This document shows, one piece after another, positions 1-7,769 of a stretch of DNA of 64,000 nucleotides. The notes under the pieces were generated by a model that searched no databases, had not been told where the DNA came from, and saw only the letters and a program-made list of their open reading frames with translations. A program made the translations under genes and the position numbers. The DNA comes from Spinactinospora alkalitolerans (GTDB lineage: Bacteria > Actinomycetota > Actinomycetes > Streptosporangiales > Streptosporangiaceae). Location: contig NZ_JACCCC010000001.1 of assembly GCF_013408795.1 (NCBI RefSeq), forward strand, positions 4,030,001 to 4,094,000, given 5' to 3'. Position 1 is the first letter of the stretch, and each line of letters starts with the position of its first letter.

Positions 1-33
1 GTCCGTTGTCGGGAAATCGATGCTGTCAGTCAT
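1..33 (-). CDS. 5' end of a gene running off the window (probably der/EngA GTPase)
   Basis: Only the first eleven codons are visible, read leftwards from an ATG at 33 (MTDSIDFPTTD). A GGGAG-like ribosome binding site lies about seven bases upstream. The stretch is acidic and polar and carries no domain. The gene follows cmk on the same strand. In many actinobacteria, including M. tuberculosis, cmk is followed by der, and Der proteins often begin with an acidic tail. That identification is inference from gene order only; a plsC-like acyltransferase, which follows cmk in some Streptomyces, is an alternative. Confidence 0.5.
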   Translation of the reverse strand, partial: MTDSIDFPTTD

Positions 34-153
34 GTGAAGCTCCCGGTGCGATGTCCCCACGCGCCCAGGATGCGTGCCGCGGGGACTGGTTGAACGTGCC
101 TTCCGGCACGGTGGAACCGCGTGCCGCTCGGGCACGCGGAGCGCGCTGAGGTG

Positions 154-858
154 TCAGCGCGCGGTGCGCTCTGCGGCCTCGTCGGCCAGCTTGACGACGA
201 GGGCGACGACCTCGTCCAGGGAGAGCCCGCTGGAGTCCAGCTCCAGGGAGTCCTCGGCCTGCGTCAGCGGCGAGAGCGCACGGCTGGAGTCGAGCCGGTC
301 GCGCAGGGCGAGGGCCGCCTCGGTCGCCGCGACGTCGCTCGTTCTGTTCTCCTTGCTCCGGCGGACGGCGCGGGCCTGCGCGCTCGCCGTGAGGTACAGC
401 CTCACGGGGGCTTCGGGCGCGACGACGGTGGTGATGTCGCGTCCCTCCACCACGATGCCGGCCGCGTCGCGGCGCGCCTCGGCGATGATGTCGCGCTGCA
501 GCGCTACGAGCCGCTCCCGCACCTCGGGGACGGCGCTGACGGTGCTCACCCGGCCGGTGACCTCGTCGGTCCGGATGGCGCGGGCCACGTCCGTGCCGTC
601 CACCCGGACGGTGGGGGCTTCGGGGTCGGTGCCCATGGTGATGACCGGTTCCGCCGACCTGGCCGCGACGGCGGCCGCGTCGGCGACATCGACCTGGTGC
701 TGGATCATCCACCAGGTCATGGCCCGATACATCGCCCCGGTGTCGAGGTACCGCAGTTCGCGCGCCCGCGCCACGCCCTTGGCCGTGCTGGATTTGCCCG
801 ACCCCGAGGGACCGTCGATGGCGATGACGATGCCCTCGCCGTGACCATGCGCGTTCAC
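154..858 (-). CDS. cmk: Cytidylate kinase
   Basis: Cytoplasmic kinase that phosphorylates CMP and dCMP to the diphosphates with ATP in pyrimidine nucleotide recycling. The 234-residue product matches the usual family length of about 225. A P-loop GPSGSGKS lies at residues 16 to 23, followed by the NMP-binding segment LDTGAMYRA near residue 40 and the GRDITT motif in the second half. I chose the GTG at 858 because GGAAAGG sits about eight bases upstream; an in-frame ATG at 894 would add twelve residues. It belongs to the conserved segregation and ribosome-biogenesis cluster. The gap to tyrA holds a dispersed repeat. Confidence 0.95.
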   Translation of the reverse strand: MNAHGHGEGIVIAIDGPSGSGKSSTAKGVARARELRYLDTGAMYRAMTWWMIQHQVDVADAAAVAARSAEPVITMGTDPEAPTVRVDGTDVARAIRTDEVTGRVSTVSAVPEVRERLVALQRDIIAEARRDAAGIVVEGRDITTVVAPEAPVRLYLTASAQARAVRRSKENRTSDVAATEAALALRDRLDSSRALSPLTQAEDSLELDSSGLSLDEVVALVVKLADEAAERTAR

Positions 859-1000
859 TGCGACTACCTTTCCCCGGGGGTGATTCCATCCCATCTCAAC
901 GCCCCAGACTACCGGTCGCCGACGGTGGTCGTACCCCGCTGTGCGGCGCCGAAGGGCCCGGACCACCGGCCTGCGCGCCGCCGGGGCTCCGGGCACCCGT

Positions 1001-1142
1001 CCCCCAACGGGCCGACGCCCGCGAAAGCGACGACCCGAGACCTCCCGCGTCGCCGGACGCTGCGCGCCGACGACAGCCTCACCAGGCCGGCAGGACCACA
1101 GCAGGGCCTGGAGACAACGCCGCCCCTCTCCCACCACCGATC
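1001..1142 (+). repeat. Dispersed intergenic repeat, copy A
   Basis: About 140 bases between cmk and tyrA recur elsewhere in the window: a diverged, 5'-truncated copy at 11593-11702 on the same strand and a full-length copy at 40537-40677 on the opposite strand. Shared landmarks, in order, are a CCGCGAAAGCG hairpin-like core, ACCCGAGA, CCGGACGCTGCGCGCCGAC, CACCAGGCC, and a terminal CGATC. The terminal GATC overlaps the tyrA stop codon. No coding frame is conserved between copies. Identity to the 40.5 kb copy looks above 80 percent by eye. Confidence 0.8.
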
Positions 1143-2218
1143 TAGGGGTGCACCGACCATCCCTGCTCGGCCAGGGCCCGGGCGAGCTCGTCGGCGGCCT
1201 CGGGGACGACCGAGAGCTGGGCGACGCCCACCGGCAGGCCGGGCGAATGGTCGATCCGGATGTCCTCGATGTTGATGCCGGCCTCGCCCGCGGCGGCGAA
1301 CAGCCGGCCGAGGGCGTTGGGCTCGTCGGGGATGACCACCGGCAGCACCGCATAAGCCGGCGTGCGCTCGGCACCGTGCTTGCCCGGGATGCTGTCGTGG
1401 CCGCGCCGGCCGCGGGAGAGCAGGTCGACCACCCGTCCGGCGGCGCCCCCCTCGTCCCGCAGCGCCGCCGCAGCGGCGGCCAGGTCGGCGGCGACCGCGT
1501 CCAGGACCTCGGCGACCGGGACCGCGTTGTGCCGCAGGATCTCCAGCCACATGCCGGGGTCTCCCCCGGCGATGCGGGTGACGTCGCGCACTCCCTGCCC
1601 CGTCAGCGCGAGCGCGGTGTCGTCGCCGTCGAGCAGCCGGGCGGCCACCGCCGACGACGCCACGTGCGGGGCGTGCGAGACCAGCGCCACGGCGCGGTCG
1701 TGCGCCCGCGCGTCGATGGTCAGCGGATTGGCCCCGCACAGACGGGCCAGTTCGGTCACGACCGCGACCGCGACGCGGTCGGCCTTGCCCGTCGGGCACA
1801 GCGCCCAGGAGCGGCCGAGGAACAGGTCGGCGCGCGCGGCGCTGGGCCCCTGCTTCTCGCTGCCTCCCATGGGGTGGCCGGGGACGTAGGTCGCGAGGTC
1901 GCAGCCGAGTGCGCCCGCCTCCTCGACCACGTCGGCCTTCACGCTGGCGACATCGGTGTAGACGTGCGCCAGGCCGCGGTCCTGGGCGTCGCGCAGCACG
2001 GCGGGGATGGCGGCCGGGGGCGCGGCGATGACCGCGACGTCGGCGGGGCGGCGCGCCCGCCCCGGGTCCAGGGCCGTGCCGGCGCCGAGATCACAGGCCA
2101 GCCGCAGCGCGGCGGGGTCGCGGTCGGCGAGTCCCACCTCGGTGCCGTGCCGGCGCAACGCCAGAGCGATGGAGGTGCCGATGAGCCCGGCACCCACCAC
2201 CACCGCACGCTCGATCAT
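1142..2218 (-). CDS. tyrA: Prephenate dehydrogenase with C-terminal ACT domain
   Basis: Oxidative decarboxylation of prephenate to 4-hydroxyphenylpyruvate with NAD, in tyrosine biosynthesis. The 358-residue protein opens with a Rossmann dinucleotide fold (VVVGAGLIGTS at about residues 6 to 16). It carries the family motif GHPMGGSEKQG near residue 120. An all-helical dimerisation region follows, then an ACT regulatory domain over roughly the last 75 residues (PVVIPDEPNALGRLF onward). ACT domains in this family usually bind tyrosine for feedback control. The ATG at 2218 removes an upstream extension that does not look coding. Its neighbour aroH supplies prephenate, so the pair makes pathway sense inside an otherwise chromosome-segregation cluster. 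Confidence 0.93.
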   Translation of the reverse strand: MIERAVVVGAGLIGTSIALALRRHGTEVGLADRDPAALRLACDLGAGTALDPGRARRPADVAVIAAPPAAIPAVLRDAQDRGLAHVYTDVASVKADVVEEAGALGCDLATYVPGHPMGGSEKQGPSAARADLFLGRSWALCPTGKADRVAVAVVTELARLCGANPLTIDARAHDRAVALVSHAPHVASSAVAARLLDGDDTALALTGQGVRDVTRIAGGDPGMWLEILRHNAVPVAEVLDAVAADLAAAAAALRDEGGAAGRVVDLLSRGRRGHDSIPGKHGAERTPAYAVLPVVIPDEPNALGRLFAAAGEAGINIEDIRIDHSPGLPVGVAQLSVVPEAADELARALAEQGWSVHP

Positions 2219-2675
2219 GCTCGCTCGTCCCCCGTTCCCGCTGCTCCCGTGGTCCCCCAGGGTAGAGCACGAGGCGGCGGGTCCCGTCGCGACGGCCCCG
2301 GGGGTTCTGAGGCCTGCTCCCGAGGGGGTTGGTAGGCCCACTCAAGGAGGAGGTCGGTGCGGGTGCGGTTCTCTCGCGCGCGGCCGAAGGCCCGACGAGT
2401 GAACCGCGCACCCGTGCGCGAAGCAGGCCCACGTCCCGGGCACAGGCCGAAACCACGGTTTCGGCCTGGACCACAGGGCACCCAGTGTGCTTCGCGCGGA
2501 GCCGGGCGATCCGCACACGGGCCTACGGCCACACGGCGGGCCGTCCGTTTATCCGCGAGCCCCCGTGGCCGGGCTGACAAGCTCCCTGAGGCCGAGGGCG
2601 AAGGCCCTGTGGGCCAGGGGCGACCGCGCACCATCGGCGCGGCCGCCTCCGACCGGGCGGGCCTGCCTGCCTGCT
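2219..2675. other. Intergenic region between aroH and tyrA
   Basis: No convincing gene in 457 bases. It holds the tyrA promoter side (a TACCCT hexamer, read leftwards, about 45 bases before the tyrA start), the nested inverted repeats at 2416-2497, and a further pair of arms, GCGGTTC near 2365 and GAACCGC at 2401. Open frames here lack recognisable protein character. Confidence 0.6.
2416..2497. other. Nested inverted repeats (structured RNA or terminator candidate)
   Basis: An outer perfect 10-base arm pair (GCGCGAAGCA at 2416-2425 with TGCTTCGCGC at 2488-2497) encloses an inner perfect 12-base hairpin (CAGGCCGAAACC / GGTTTCGGCCTG, 2443-2468, two-base loop). It lies downstream of aroH on the minus strand. 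It has no T-run, so a classic intrinsic terminator is not obvious. Confidence 0.5.
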
Positions 2676-3038
2676 CTACTGGGCGATGTCCAGGCGCAGG
2701 GCCTGGGCGCCGCCCAGGTAGACGTGGTGCAGCTCCGAGCGCGGCCGGTCCGTCTCCACGTGCGCCATCAGCCGGACCACGCGCGGCAGCGCGCGCGGGA
2801 CCGCGATCTCGGTGGCGCACATCAGCGGGACGTCGGTGAACCCGAGCTTGCGCGCGGCCAGCGCCGGGAACTCCGAGGTGAGATCGGGGGTGGCGGTGAA
2901 CAGGACGCTGATCACGTCGTCAGTGGTCAGCTCGTTGCGCCGCATGACCTCCGACACCAGCTCCGCGGTCGCCGCCAGGACGAGCTCGCGCTCATCGGAG
3001 TCCACCTGAACCGCACCGCGGACCGCTCGTACCGCCAC
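2676..3038 (-). CDS. aroH: Monofunctional chorismate mutase, AroH class
   Basis: Converts chorismate to prephenate in the cytoplasm. The 120-residue product has the length and character of the pseudo-alpha/beta-barrel AroH family typified by Bacillus subtilis, not of the helical AroQ family. Residues matching the B. subtilis active site are all present: Arg7, Cys74, Glu77, Arg89 and Tyr107, each within one position of the reference. Translation begins at a GTG with GGAGGAC six bases upstream. It lies 51 bases after the pseudouridine synthase gene and before tyrA, so the two prephenate enzymes are neighbours on one strand. AroH enzymes of this class are usually unregulated. Confidence 0.93.
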   Translation of the reverse strand: MAVRAVRGAVQVDSDERELVLAATAELVSEVMRRNELTTDDVISVLFTATPDLTSEFPALAARKLGFTDVPLMCATEIAVPRALPRVVRLMAHVETDRPRSELHHVYLGGAQALRLDIAQ

Positions 3039-3089
3039 TTGTCGTCCTCCGCTGTCACTCGTCGTCTCCCGACCGTGCCCGGCCGGGGC

Positions 3090-4658
3090 CTACATCCCTG
3101 CGGCAGTGTAGAGCTCGCTGATCTCCTGCGCCGTCAGCGCCCGCATCGTTCCCGGTTTGAGGGTGTTCAGACCGATCGGCCCCACCTGGGTGCGCGCCAG
3201 GTCCGAAACGGGGTGGTCCACCGCGTCCAGGAGCCGCCGCACGATGTGCTTGCGCCCCTCGTGCAGCCGGATCTCCACCAGCGCCTTGGGTTCGACGTCG
3301 TCGATGACGCGGAAGGAGTCGACCTCGACGAGGCCGTCCTCCAGCTCCACGCCGGAGCGCAGCCGCCGGACGACCTCGCGCGGCACCGGGCCGGGGACCT
3401 TCGCGATGTAGGTCTTGATCACCTTGTAGCGGGGGTGGGTGAGCCGGTTGGCGAGCTCGCCGTCGTTGGTGAGCAGGATCAGGCCCTCGGTCTCGGTGTC
3501 GAGCCGCCCCACGTGGAACAGCCGCTCCTCGGTCTGGCCGGCGTAGTCGGCGAGGGTGGGTCGCCCCTCGGGGTCCGACATGGTGCTGACCACGCCGCGC
3601 GGCTTGTTCAGCGCGTAGTAGAGCAGGTCGGGCGCCGTGGCCACCCGCATGTCGTCCACGCGGATCTCCGACTTCTCCGGATCGACCCGGGCGCCGAAGC
3701 GCCGCACGACCTGGCCGTCGACGGAGACCCGCCCGGTCGCGATCAGCTCCTCGCTGGCGCGCCGACTGGCCACGCCGGCCTGGGCGAGCGCCTTCTGCAG
3801 CCGGATGCCGCCGGGGACATCGACGTAGGTGTCGCGCTGCTCGTCGGAGCGGTCGTCGTCGCCGGGATCGTACTCATCGCGCAGGGCGCGCAGGCGGGCC
3901 TGGGCGGCGCTGGACAGCTCGCGCTCGGCCCGGCCACCGCGCGGCAACCGGCCACCGCGCTTCTCCCCGGCCGAGGGGCCGCGTCCGGAGGAGCGGGGGC
4001 CGCCGCCGCGCGCCCCGTCCCCGCCGCGCCCCTGGGAACCGCGGTCGTCGCGGCCGCGGAAACCACGGGAATCCCGATCGCCGTAACGGCCACCGGAACG
4101 CTCATCACGCGACCGACCATAGGAACCGCGATCATCACGGCGGTCACGACCACCGCGCTCATCACGATCCCGCCCCTGGGAACCGCGGTCGTCACGGCCG
4201 CGGAAACCACGGGAATCCCGATCGCCGTAACGGCCACCGGAACGCTCATCACGCGACCGACCATAGGAACCGCGATCATCACGGCGGTCACGACCACCGC
4301 GCTCATCACGATCCCGCCCCTGGGAACCGCGGTCGTCACGACCGCGGAAACCACGGGAATCCCGATCGCCGTAACGGCCACCGGAACGCTCATCACGCGA
4401 CCGACCATAGGAACCGCGATCGTCGCGATCGCGACCCTGGTGCCGGGCGTCGCGGTCGCCCTGGCGCGCGGGGCCGCGCCGCTCCTGGCCGTCGCGCCGC
4501 TGCGGACGGCCGTCGTGGTCGCCGCGCCGCCGCGCGCCGCCGGAGGTGGTGGAATCGCCGCGCTCACCGCGCGGGGTGGACTGGCCGCGCTCACCGCGCC
4601 GGCCGTAGGAGCCCCGCTCGCCGCGGGGACCGTTGTTCTTACGTGGTGGTGTATTCAC
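3090..4658 (-). CDS. rluB: rRNA pseudouridine synthase (RluB/RsuA family) with repetitive RNA-binding-like tail
   Basis: Isomerises a uridine in rRNA. The C-terminal half is canonical: an S4 RNA-binding domain at about residues 285 to 345 (IRLQKALAQAG), then the synthase domain with catalytic Asp387 in GRLDTETEG. At 522 residues it is about twice the usual 240 to 300. The extra length is a disordered, highly charged Arg/Gly/Asp/Ser N-terminus made largely of three copies of a 48-residue unit starting DDRGSYGRSRDERSGGRYGD. Such extensions are known in actinobacterial homologues and probably bind RNA nonspecifically. The start overlaps the end of scpB by 20 bases, so the two are probably translationally coupled. 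Confidence 0.92.
   Translation of the reverse strand: MNTPPRKNNGPRGERGSYGRRGERGQSTPRGERGDSTTSGGARRRGDHDGRPQRRDGQERRGPARQGDRDARHQGRDRDDRGSYGRSRDERSGGRYGDRDSRGFRGRDDRGSQGRDRDERGGRDRRDDRGSYGRSRDERSGGRYGDRDSRGFRGRDDRGSQGRDRDERGGRDRRDDRGSYGRSRDERSGGRYGDRDSRGFRGRDDRGSQGRGGDGARGGGPRSSGRGPSAGEKRGGRLPRGGRAERELSSAAQARLRALRDEYDPGDDDRSDEQRDTYVDVPGGIRLQKALAQAGVASRRASEELIATGRVSVDGQVVRRFGARVDPEKSEIRVDDMRVATAPDLLYYALNKPRGVVSTMSDPEGRPTLADYAGQTEERLFHVGRLDTETEGLILLTNDGELANRLTHPRYKVIKTYIAKVPGPVPREVVRRLRSGVELEDGLVEVDSFRVIDDVEPKALVEIRLHEGRKHIVRRLLDAVDHPVSDLARTQVGPIGLNTLKPGTMRALTAQEISELYTAAGM
4029..4424 (-). repeat. 144-base tandem repeat inside rluB
   Basis: Two full copies and one shortened copy of a 144-base unit encode residues 79 to about 210 of the pseudouridine synthase. 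The landmark CTGGGAACCGCGGTCGTC recurs at 4032, 4176 and 4320, exactly 144 bases apart. Copies are almost identical at the DNA level, including synonymous sites, which points to recent duplication or ongoing recombination. Copy number is likely to vary among strains and to be misassembled by short reads. Confidence 0.95.
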
Positions 4659-5235
4659 CGGTGTCGTCGAGACCTTCGATGTCGTCGGGCAAGAATGGTG
4701 CGATGTCGGGGAGCTCGTCGAGGCTGCGCAGACCGAGGCGCTCCAGGAAGTACCCGGTGGTCCGGTAGAGCAGCGCGCCCGATTCGGGATCGTGGCCGGC
4801 CTCTTCGATCAGTCCCCTCAATACGAGGGTACGCATAACACCGTCACAGTTCACACCGCGGACGGCCGAGACCCGGCCCCGCGACACCGGCTGGCGGTAG
4901 GCCACGACCGCGACGGTCTCCAGCGCGGCCTGGGTGAGCCGCACCTCCTGGCCTTCGCGCAGGAAGTGCTCGACGATGCCCGCGCACTCGGGCCGGGTGT
5001 AGAAGCGCCACCCCTCGGCGACCTGCCGGAGGTCGAAACCGCGGCCCTGCTCGGTGTACTCCCGCGACAGCCCCGCCAGCGTCGCGGTGATCGTCTCCAC
5101 CGGCAGCCGGAACGCGCGCGCGAGGTCGTACTCCTGGACCGGCTGGTCGACCACCATCAGCACCGCCTCCAGATCGCGCCGCAGCTCCGCCGACACACCG
5201 CCGGAGCCCTCGGCCGCCGCACCGTCCACGCTCAC
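4639..5235 (-). CDS. scpB: Segregation and condensation protein B
   Basis: Binds the kleisin ScpA and with SMC forms the bacterial condensin that organises and segregates the chromosome. The product has about 198 residues in two winged-helix domains. Conserved family text includes LTQAALETVAVVAYRQPVSR and VRGVNCDGVMRTLVLRGLI. I chose the GTG at 5235, preceded by GGGAGG at short spacing; a second GTG six bases later is equally possible, and a longer frame to 5352 overlaps scpA and is less likely. It follows scpA by about 40 bases and overlaps rluB, the usual scpA-scpB-rluB order. Confidence 0.93.
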   Translation of the reverse strand: MSVDGAAAEGSGGVSAELRRDLEAVLMVVDQPVQEYDLARAFRLPVETITATLAGLSREYTEQGRGFDLRQVAEGWRFYTRPECAGIVEHFLREGQEVRLTQAALETVAVVAYRQPVSRGRVSAVRGVNCDGVMRTLVLRGLIEEAGHDPESGALLYRTTGYFLERLGLRSLDELPDIAPFLPDDIEGLDDTGEYTTT

Positions 5236-5275
5236 GTCGCCTCCCGTCTTCGTCGTCCGCCGTGCTCGGTCGTGC

Positions 5276-6115
5276 TCAGTCCTCGCCGTCGTCGTCCCCG
5301 CCCCCGCCGACCGGTCCGTCCCGCCCGTAGTCGTCGGAGACCGAGACCTCACCCTCCGCGCCGCCGGTCCAGGTGATCAGCAGCTCCCCCAGCGGCTCGG
5401 GCTGGTCGAAGCCGACGTTGGCGGCCCGGTACAGCTCCAGCAGCGCCAGGAAGCGCGCGACGACCTCGAAGGTACCGGTGCAGTCGGTGGTCAGCTCGGC
5501 GAAGGTCATGCTCCCCCGCGCGCGCAGCGCCTCCACCACCAGCGCCCCCTGCTCGCGCACCGACGTCCTGCTCTGGTGGATGTGGGTGACGGGGACGCTC
5601 GGCGGCTCCTTGGGCGTGAGCACGCGCACGGCGAGGGCGGCGAACTCCTGCGGCCCCAGCCGGATGAACACGTCGGGCCGCGCCTCGGCGAAGCGCGGCT
5701 CCAGCGTGACGGCGCGCGGGAACCGGCGGCCCTGGGTGAGCAGCCGCTCGGCCAGGACCGCCGAGACCTCCTTGTAGGCGCGGTACTGCAGCAGCCGCGC
5801 GAACAGCAGGTCGCGGGCCTCCAGCAGGGCGAGGTCCGCCTCGTCCTCGACGTCGCCGCGCGGCAGCAGCCGCGCCGCCTTGAGGTCGAGCAGCGTGGCC
5901 GCGACCAGCAGGAAGTGGCTCGCCTGGTCGAGGTCCCATGAGTCCCCGTGCGCCTTGATGTAGGCGATGAACTCGTCGGTGACCTTCGACAGCGCCACCT
6001 CGGTGATGTCCAGCTTGTGCTTGGAGATCAGCCCCAGCAGCAGGTCGAAGGGGCCCTCGAAGTTGTCCAGGTGGACCTGGAAGCCACTCCCGCCGGTCGC
6101 GTCCTCAGCGGTCAT
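5276..6115 (-). CDS. scpA: Segregation and condensation protein A (kleisin)
   Basis: Kleisin subunit that bridges the SMC heads and recruits ScpB. The 279-residue product begins with the family signature FQVHLDNFEGPFDLLLGLI near residues 12 to 30, followed by the helical bundle KHKLDITEVALSKVTDEF. The C-terminal winged helix (MTFAELTTDCTGTFEVVARFLALLELY) ends near residue 245, and a short acidic glycine-rich tail follows. The start ATG has only a weak AGG upstream. The gene lies between the small protein at 6207 and scpB, as in other actinobacteria. Confidence 0.95.
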   Translation of the reverse strand: MTAEDATGGSGFQVHLDNFEGPFDLLLGLISKHKLDITEVALSKVTDEFIAYIKAHGDSWDLDQASHFLLVAATLLDLKAARLLPRGDVEDEADLALLEARDLLFARLLQYRAYKEVSAVLAERLLTQGRRFPRAVTLEPRFAEARPDVFIRLGPQEFAALAVRVLTPKEPPSVPVTHIHQSRTSVREQGALVVEALRARGSMTFAELTTDCTGTFEVVARFLALLELYRAANVGFDQPEPLGELLITWTGGAEGEVSVSDDYGRDGPVGGGGDDDGED

Positions 6116-6206
6116 GCCTGTTGTGCGTGCAGAGATCGAATGCGGTCATGTCCTCAAGAGTGGCACCGATGCGGCGCCCACCAGGTCCTCACCTTCGCTT
6201 TCCCCG

Positions 6207-6623
6207 TCAATTGTCACTGAGCCGCTGCACCAGCATGCTGGAGTCGCCGTGCTCCTCGAAGTCGGCGAGCAGCACCGCGACCGCCTCGCGCACGATCCGT
6301 CCCCGGTCGCTGGTCAGACCGTGGTTGGCGCGCAGCGTCAACCGGGTCTGCTCCAGCGCGAGAAGTTCGGCGGCCGATATGTAGACCGTGATCTTCTCGT
6401 CGTGGCGCTGCCGTCCGCTGGGCAGCGGCGCGCGCCGCTGCCGCTGCTGCCGCGGCCGGTGTCCCCGTTCCTGCGGGACGTCGGCCTCGGGCGCGGTCGC
6501 CGGTCTGGGCGGCGTGGCGGGTGGCGCGGGCTCGGGCGGAGTACTCGGGGATGCGGTCGTGGAGCGGAAGAACAGCTCCGCCGCACCCGGCAGGGTCACG
6601 CGCCGTGACCGCTGAGAGGCCAC
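6207..6623 (-). CDS. Small basic protein between parA and scpA, ribbon-helix-helix-like C-terminus
   Basis: 138-residue protein of unassigned function. Residues 1 to 75 are proline- and arginine-rich and look disordered. The last 60 residues (EKITVYISAAELLALEQ, then DRGRIVREAVAVLLADFEEHG) read like a short beta strand followed by two helices, which resembles the ribbon-helix-helix DNA-binding fold. That assignment is inference from pattern only. The gene starts inside the end of parA with a 28-base overlap. I kept the GTG at 6623 because GGAGG lies ten bases upstream; a GTG at 6599 forms a GTGA overlap with the parA stop and is a good alternative. A partner of the ParA-like ATPase is plausible. 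Confidence 0.75.
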   Translation of the reverse strand: MASQRSRRVTLPGAAELFFRSTTASPSTPPEPAPPATPPRPATAPEADVPQERGHRPRQQRQRRAPLPSGRQRHDEKITVYISAAELLALEQTRLTLRANHGLTSDRGRIVREAVAVLLADFEEHGDSSMLVQRLSDN

Positions 6624-7564
6624 CTAGCCAGCACCTCCTTGGCCAGTTCCCGATAGGCGTTGGCACCGGCCGACGAGGAGTCGAACCGGGTTATGGGCTC
6701 GCCCGCGACGGTGGCGTCGGGGAAGCGGATGGTCCGGTTGATGACCGTGCTGTAGACCTTGTCGCCGAAGCCGTCGATGATGGTGGCCAGCACCTCGCGC
6801 GCGTGCAGCGTGCGCGGGTCGTACATGGTGCCGAGGAAGCCGTCGATGACCAGGTCCTCGTTGAGGCGCTCCTGGACCTTCTGGATGGTGTCCATGAGCA
6901 GCGCCACGCCGCGCAGCGCGAAGAACTCGCACTCCAGGGGCACGATGACGCCGTGCGCCGCGGTGAGCGCGTTGACCGTGAGCAGGCCGAGCGAGGGCTG
7001 GCAGTCGATGAGCACGACGTCGTAGTCGTGCATCACCGGCGCCAGCGCGCGGCCCAGCATCTGCTCGCGGGCCACCTCCCCCACCAGCTGCACCTCGGCC
7101 GCCGACAGGTCGATGTTGCTCGGGATCAGGTCCAGGCCCTCGATGCCCGTCTTGAGCAGCACGTCATCGACGGTGACGTCGCGCTGCATCAGCAGGTTGT
7201 AGACCGTGAGGTCGAGTTCGCGCGGGTCGAGCCGGCCCAGGCCGACCGAGAGCGCCCCCTGCGGATCGAAGTCGACCAGCAGCACCCTGCGGCCGTACTC
7301 GGCGATCGCCGCCCCGAGATTGATCGTCGTAGTGGTCTTGCCGACCCCGCCCTTCTGGTTGCACAGTGCCACGACCCGCGCCGGGCCGTGTCCGTCCAGT
7401 GACACCGGTTCCGGAAATTCCGGTTTCGGTCTGTTGATGCTGGTCAGTGCCGCCCCCGTACTGCGTGTTTCCCCCCATGGGCTGCTCGCCGGATCGGCCA
7501 CCATGTCCTCGTCGGCGGCAGCGGTCTCGACCGCGTCCGCCTCGTCGTTTCCCGACCAGCTCAC
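6596..7564 (-). CDS. ParA/Soj-family ATPase (chromosome-partitioning-like)
   Basis: Deviant Walker ATPase that would bind DNA nonspecifically as an ATP dimer and drive partition or positioning of a cargo. Translation from the GTG at 7564 is supported by GGGAGG nine bases upstream and gives 322 residues. The Walker A box CNQKGGVGKTTTT lies near residue 70, LLVDFDPQGALSVGLG follows, and DYDVVLIDCQPSLGLLT is the Walker B region. It sits upstream of scpAB rather than beside parB, matching the second ParA of Streptomyces and mycobacteria (Rv1708 position). It is therefore probably not the origin-proximal ParA. The first 60 residues are a variable linker. Confidence 0.9.
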   Translation of the reverse strand: MSWSGNDEADAVETAAADEDMVADPASSPWGETRSTGAALTSINRPKPEFPEPVSLDGHGPARVVALCNQKGGVGKTTTTINLGAAIAEYGRRVLLVDFDPQGALSVGLGRLDPRELDLTVYNLLMQRDVTVDDVLLKTGIEGLDLIPSNIDLSAAEVQLVGEVAREQMLGRALAPVMHDYDVVLIDCQPSLGLLTVNALTAAHGVIVPLECEFFALRGVALLMDTIQKVQERLNEDLVIDGFLGTMYDPRTLHAREVLATIIDGFGDKVYSTVINRTIRFPDATVAGEPITRFDSSSAGANAYRELAKEVLARWPLSGHGA

Positions 7565-7769
7565 AACCCTTGACCTCCCTACGGACCAGCCATGACCGGC
7601 CGGTTCAGACGCACCGGTTGACTGGCCGTCGGAAAAACTCAATATGTCGACAGCGCTTAACCGTCGTGCGGCGACTCTAGAACTTCGGCATCAACGAATC
7701 AACGCGACACTCTAAGGGGCCGGGGACCCCCGGCATCAGGGGATTTGCCCCGTCTGTCCCTTCGTGATC

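Noticed and set aside
4029-4424. CRISPR-like regular repeats
   Set aside because: Repeats are 144-base contiguous coding units with no spacers.
2487-4838. A 783-codon plus-strand frame through rluB with repeated ITAVTTTALITIPPLGTA-like text
   Set aside because: The repeat is just the 144-base tandem unit of rluB read antisense; the minus-strand frame has S4 and synthase domains.
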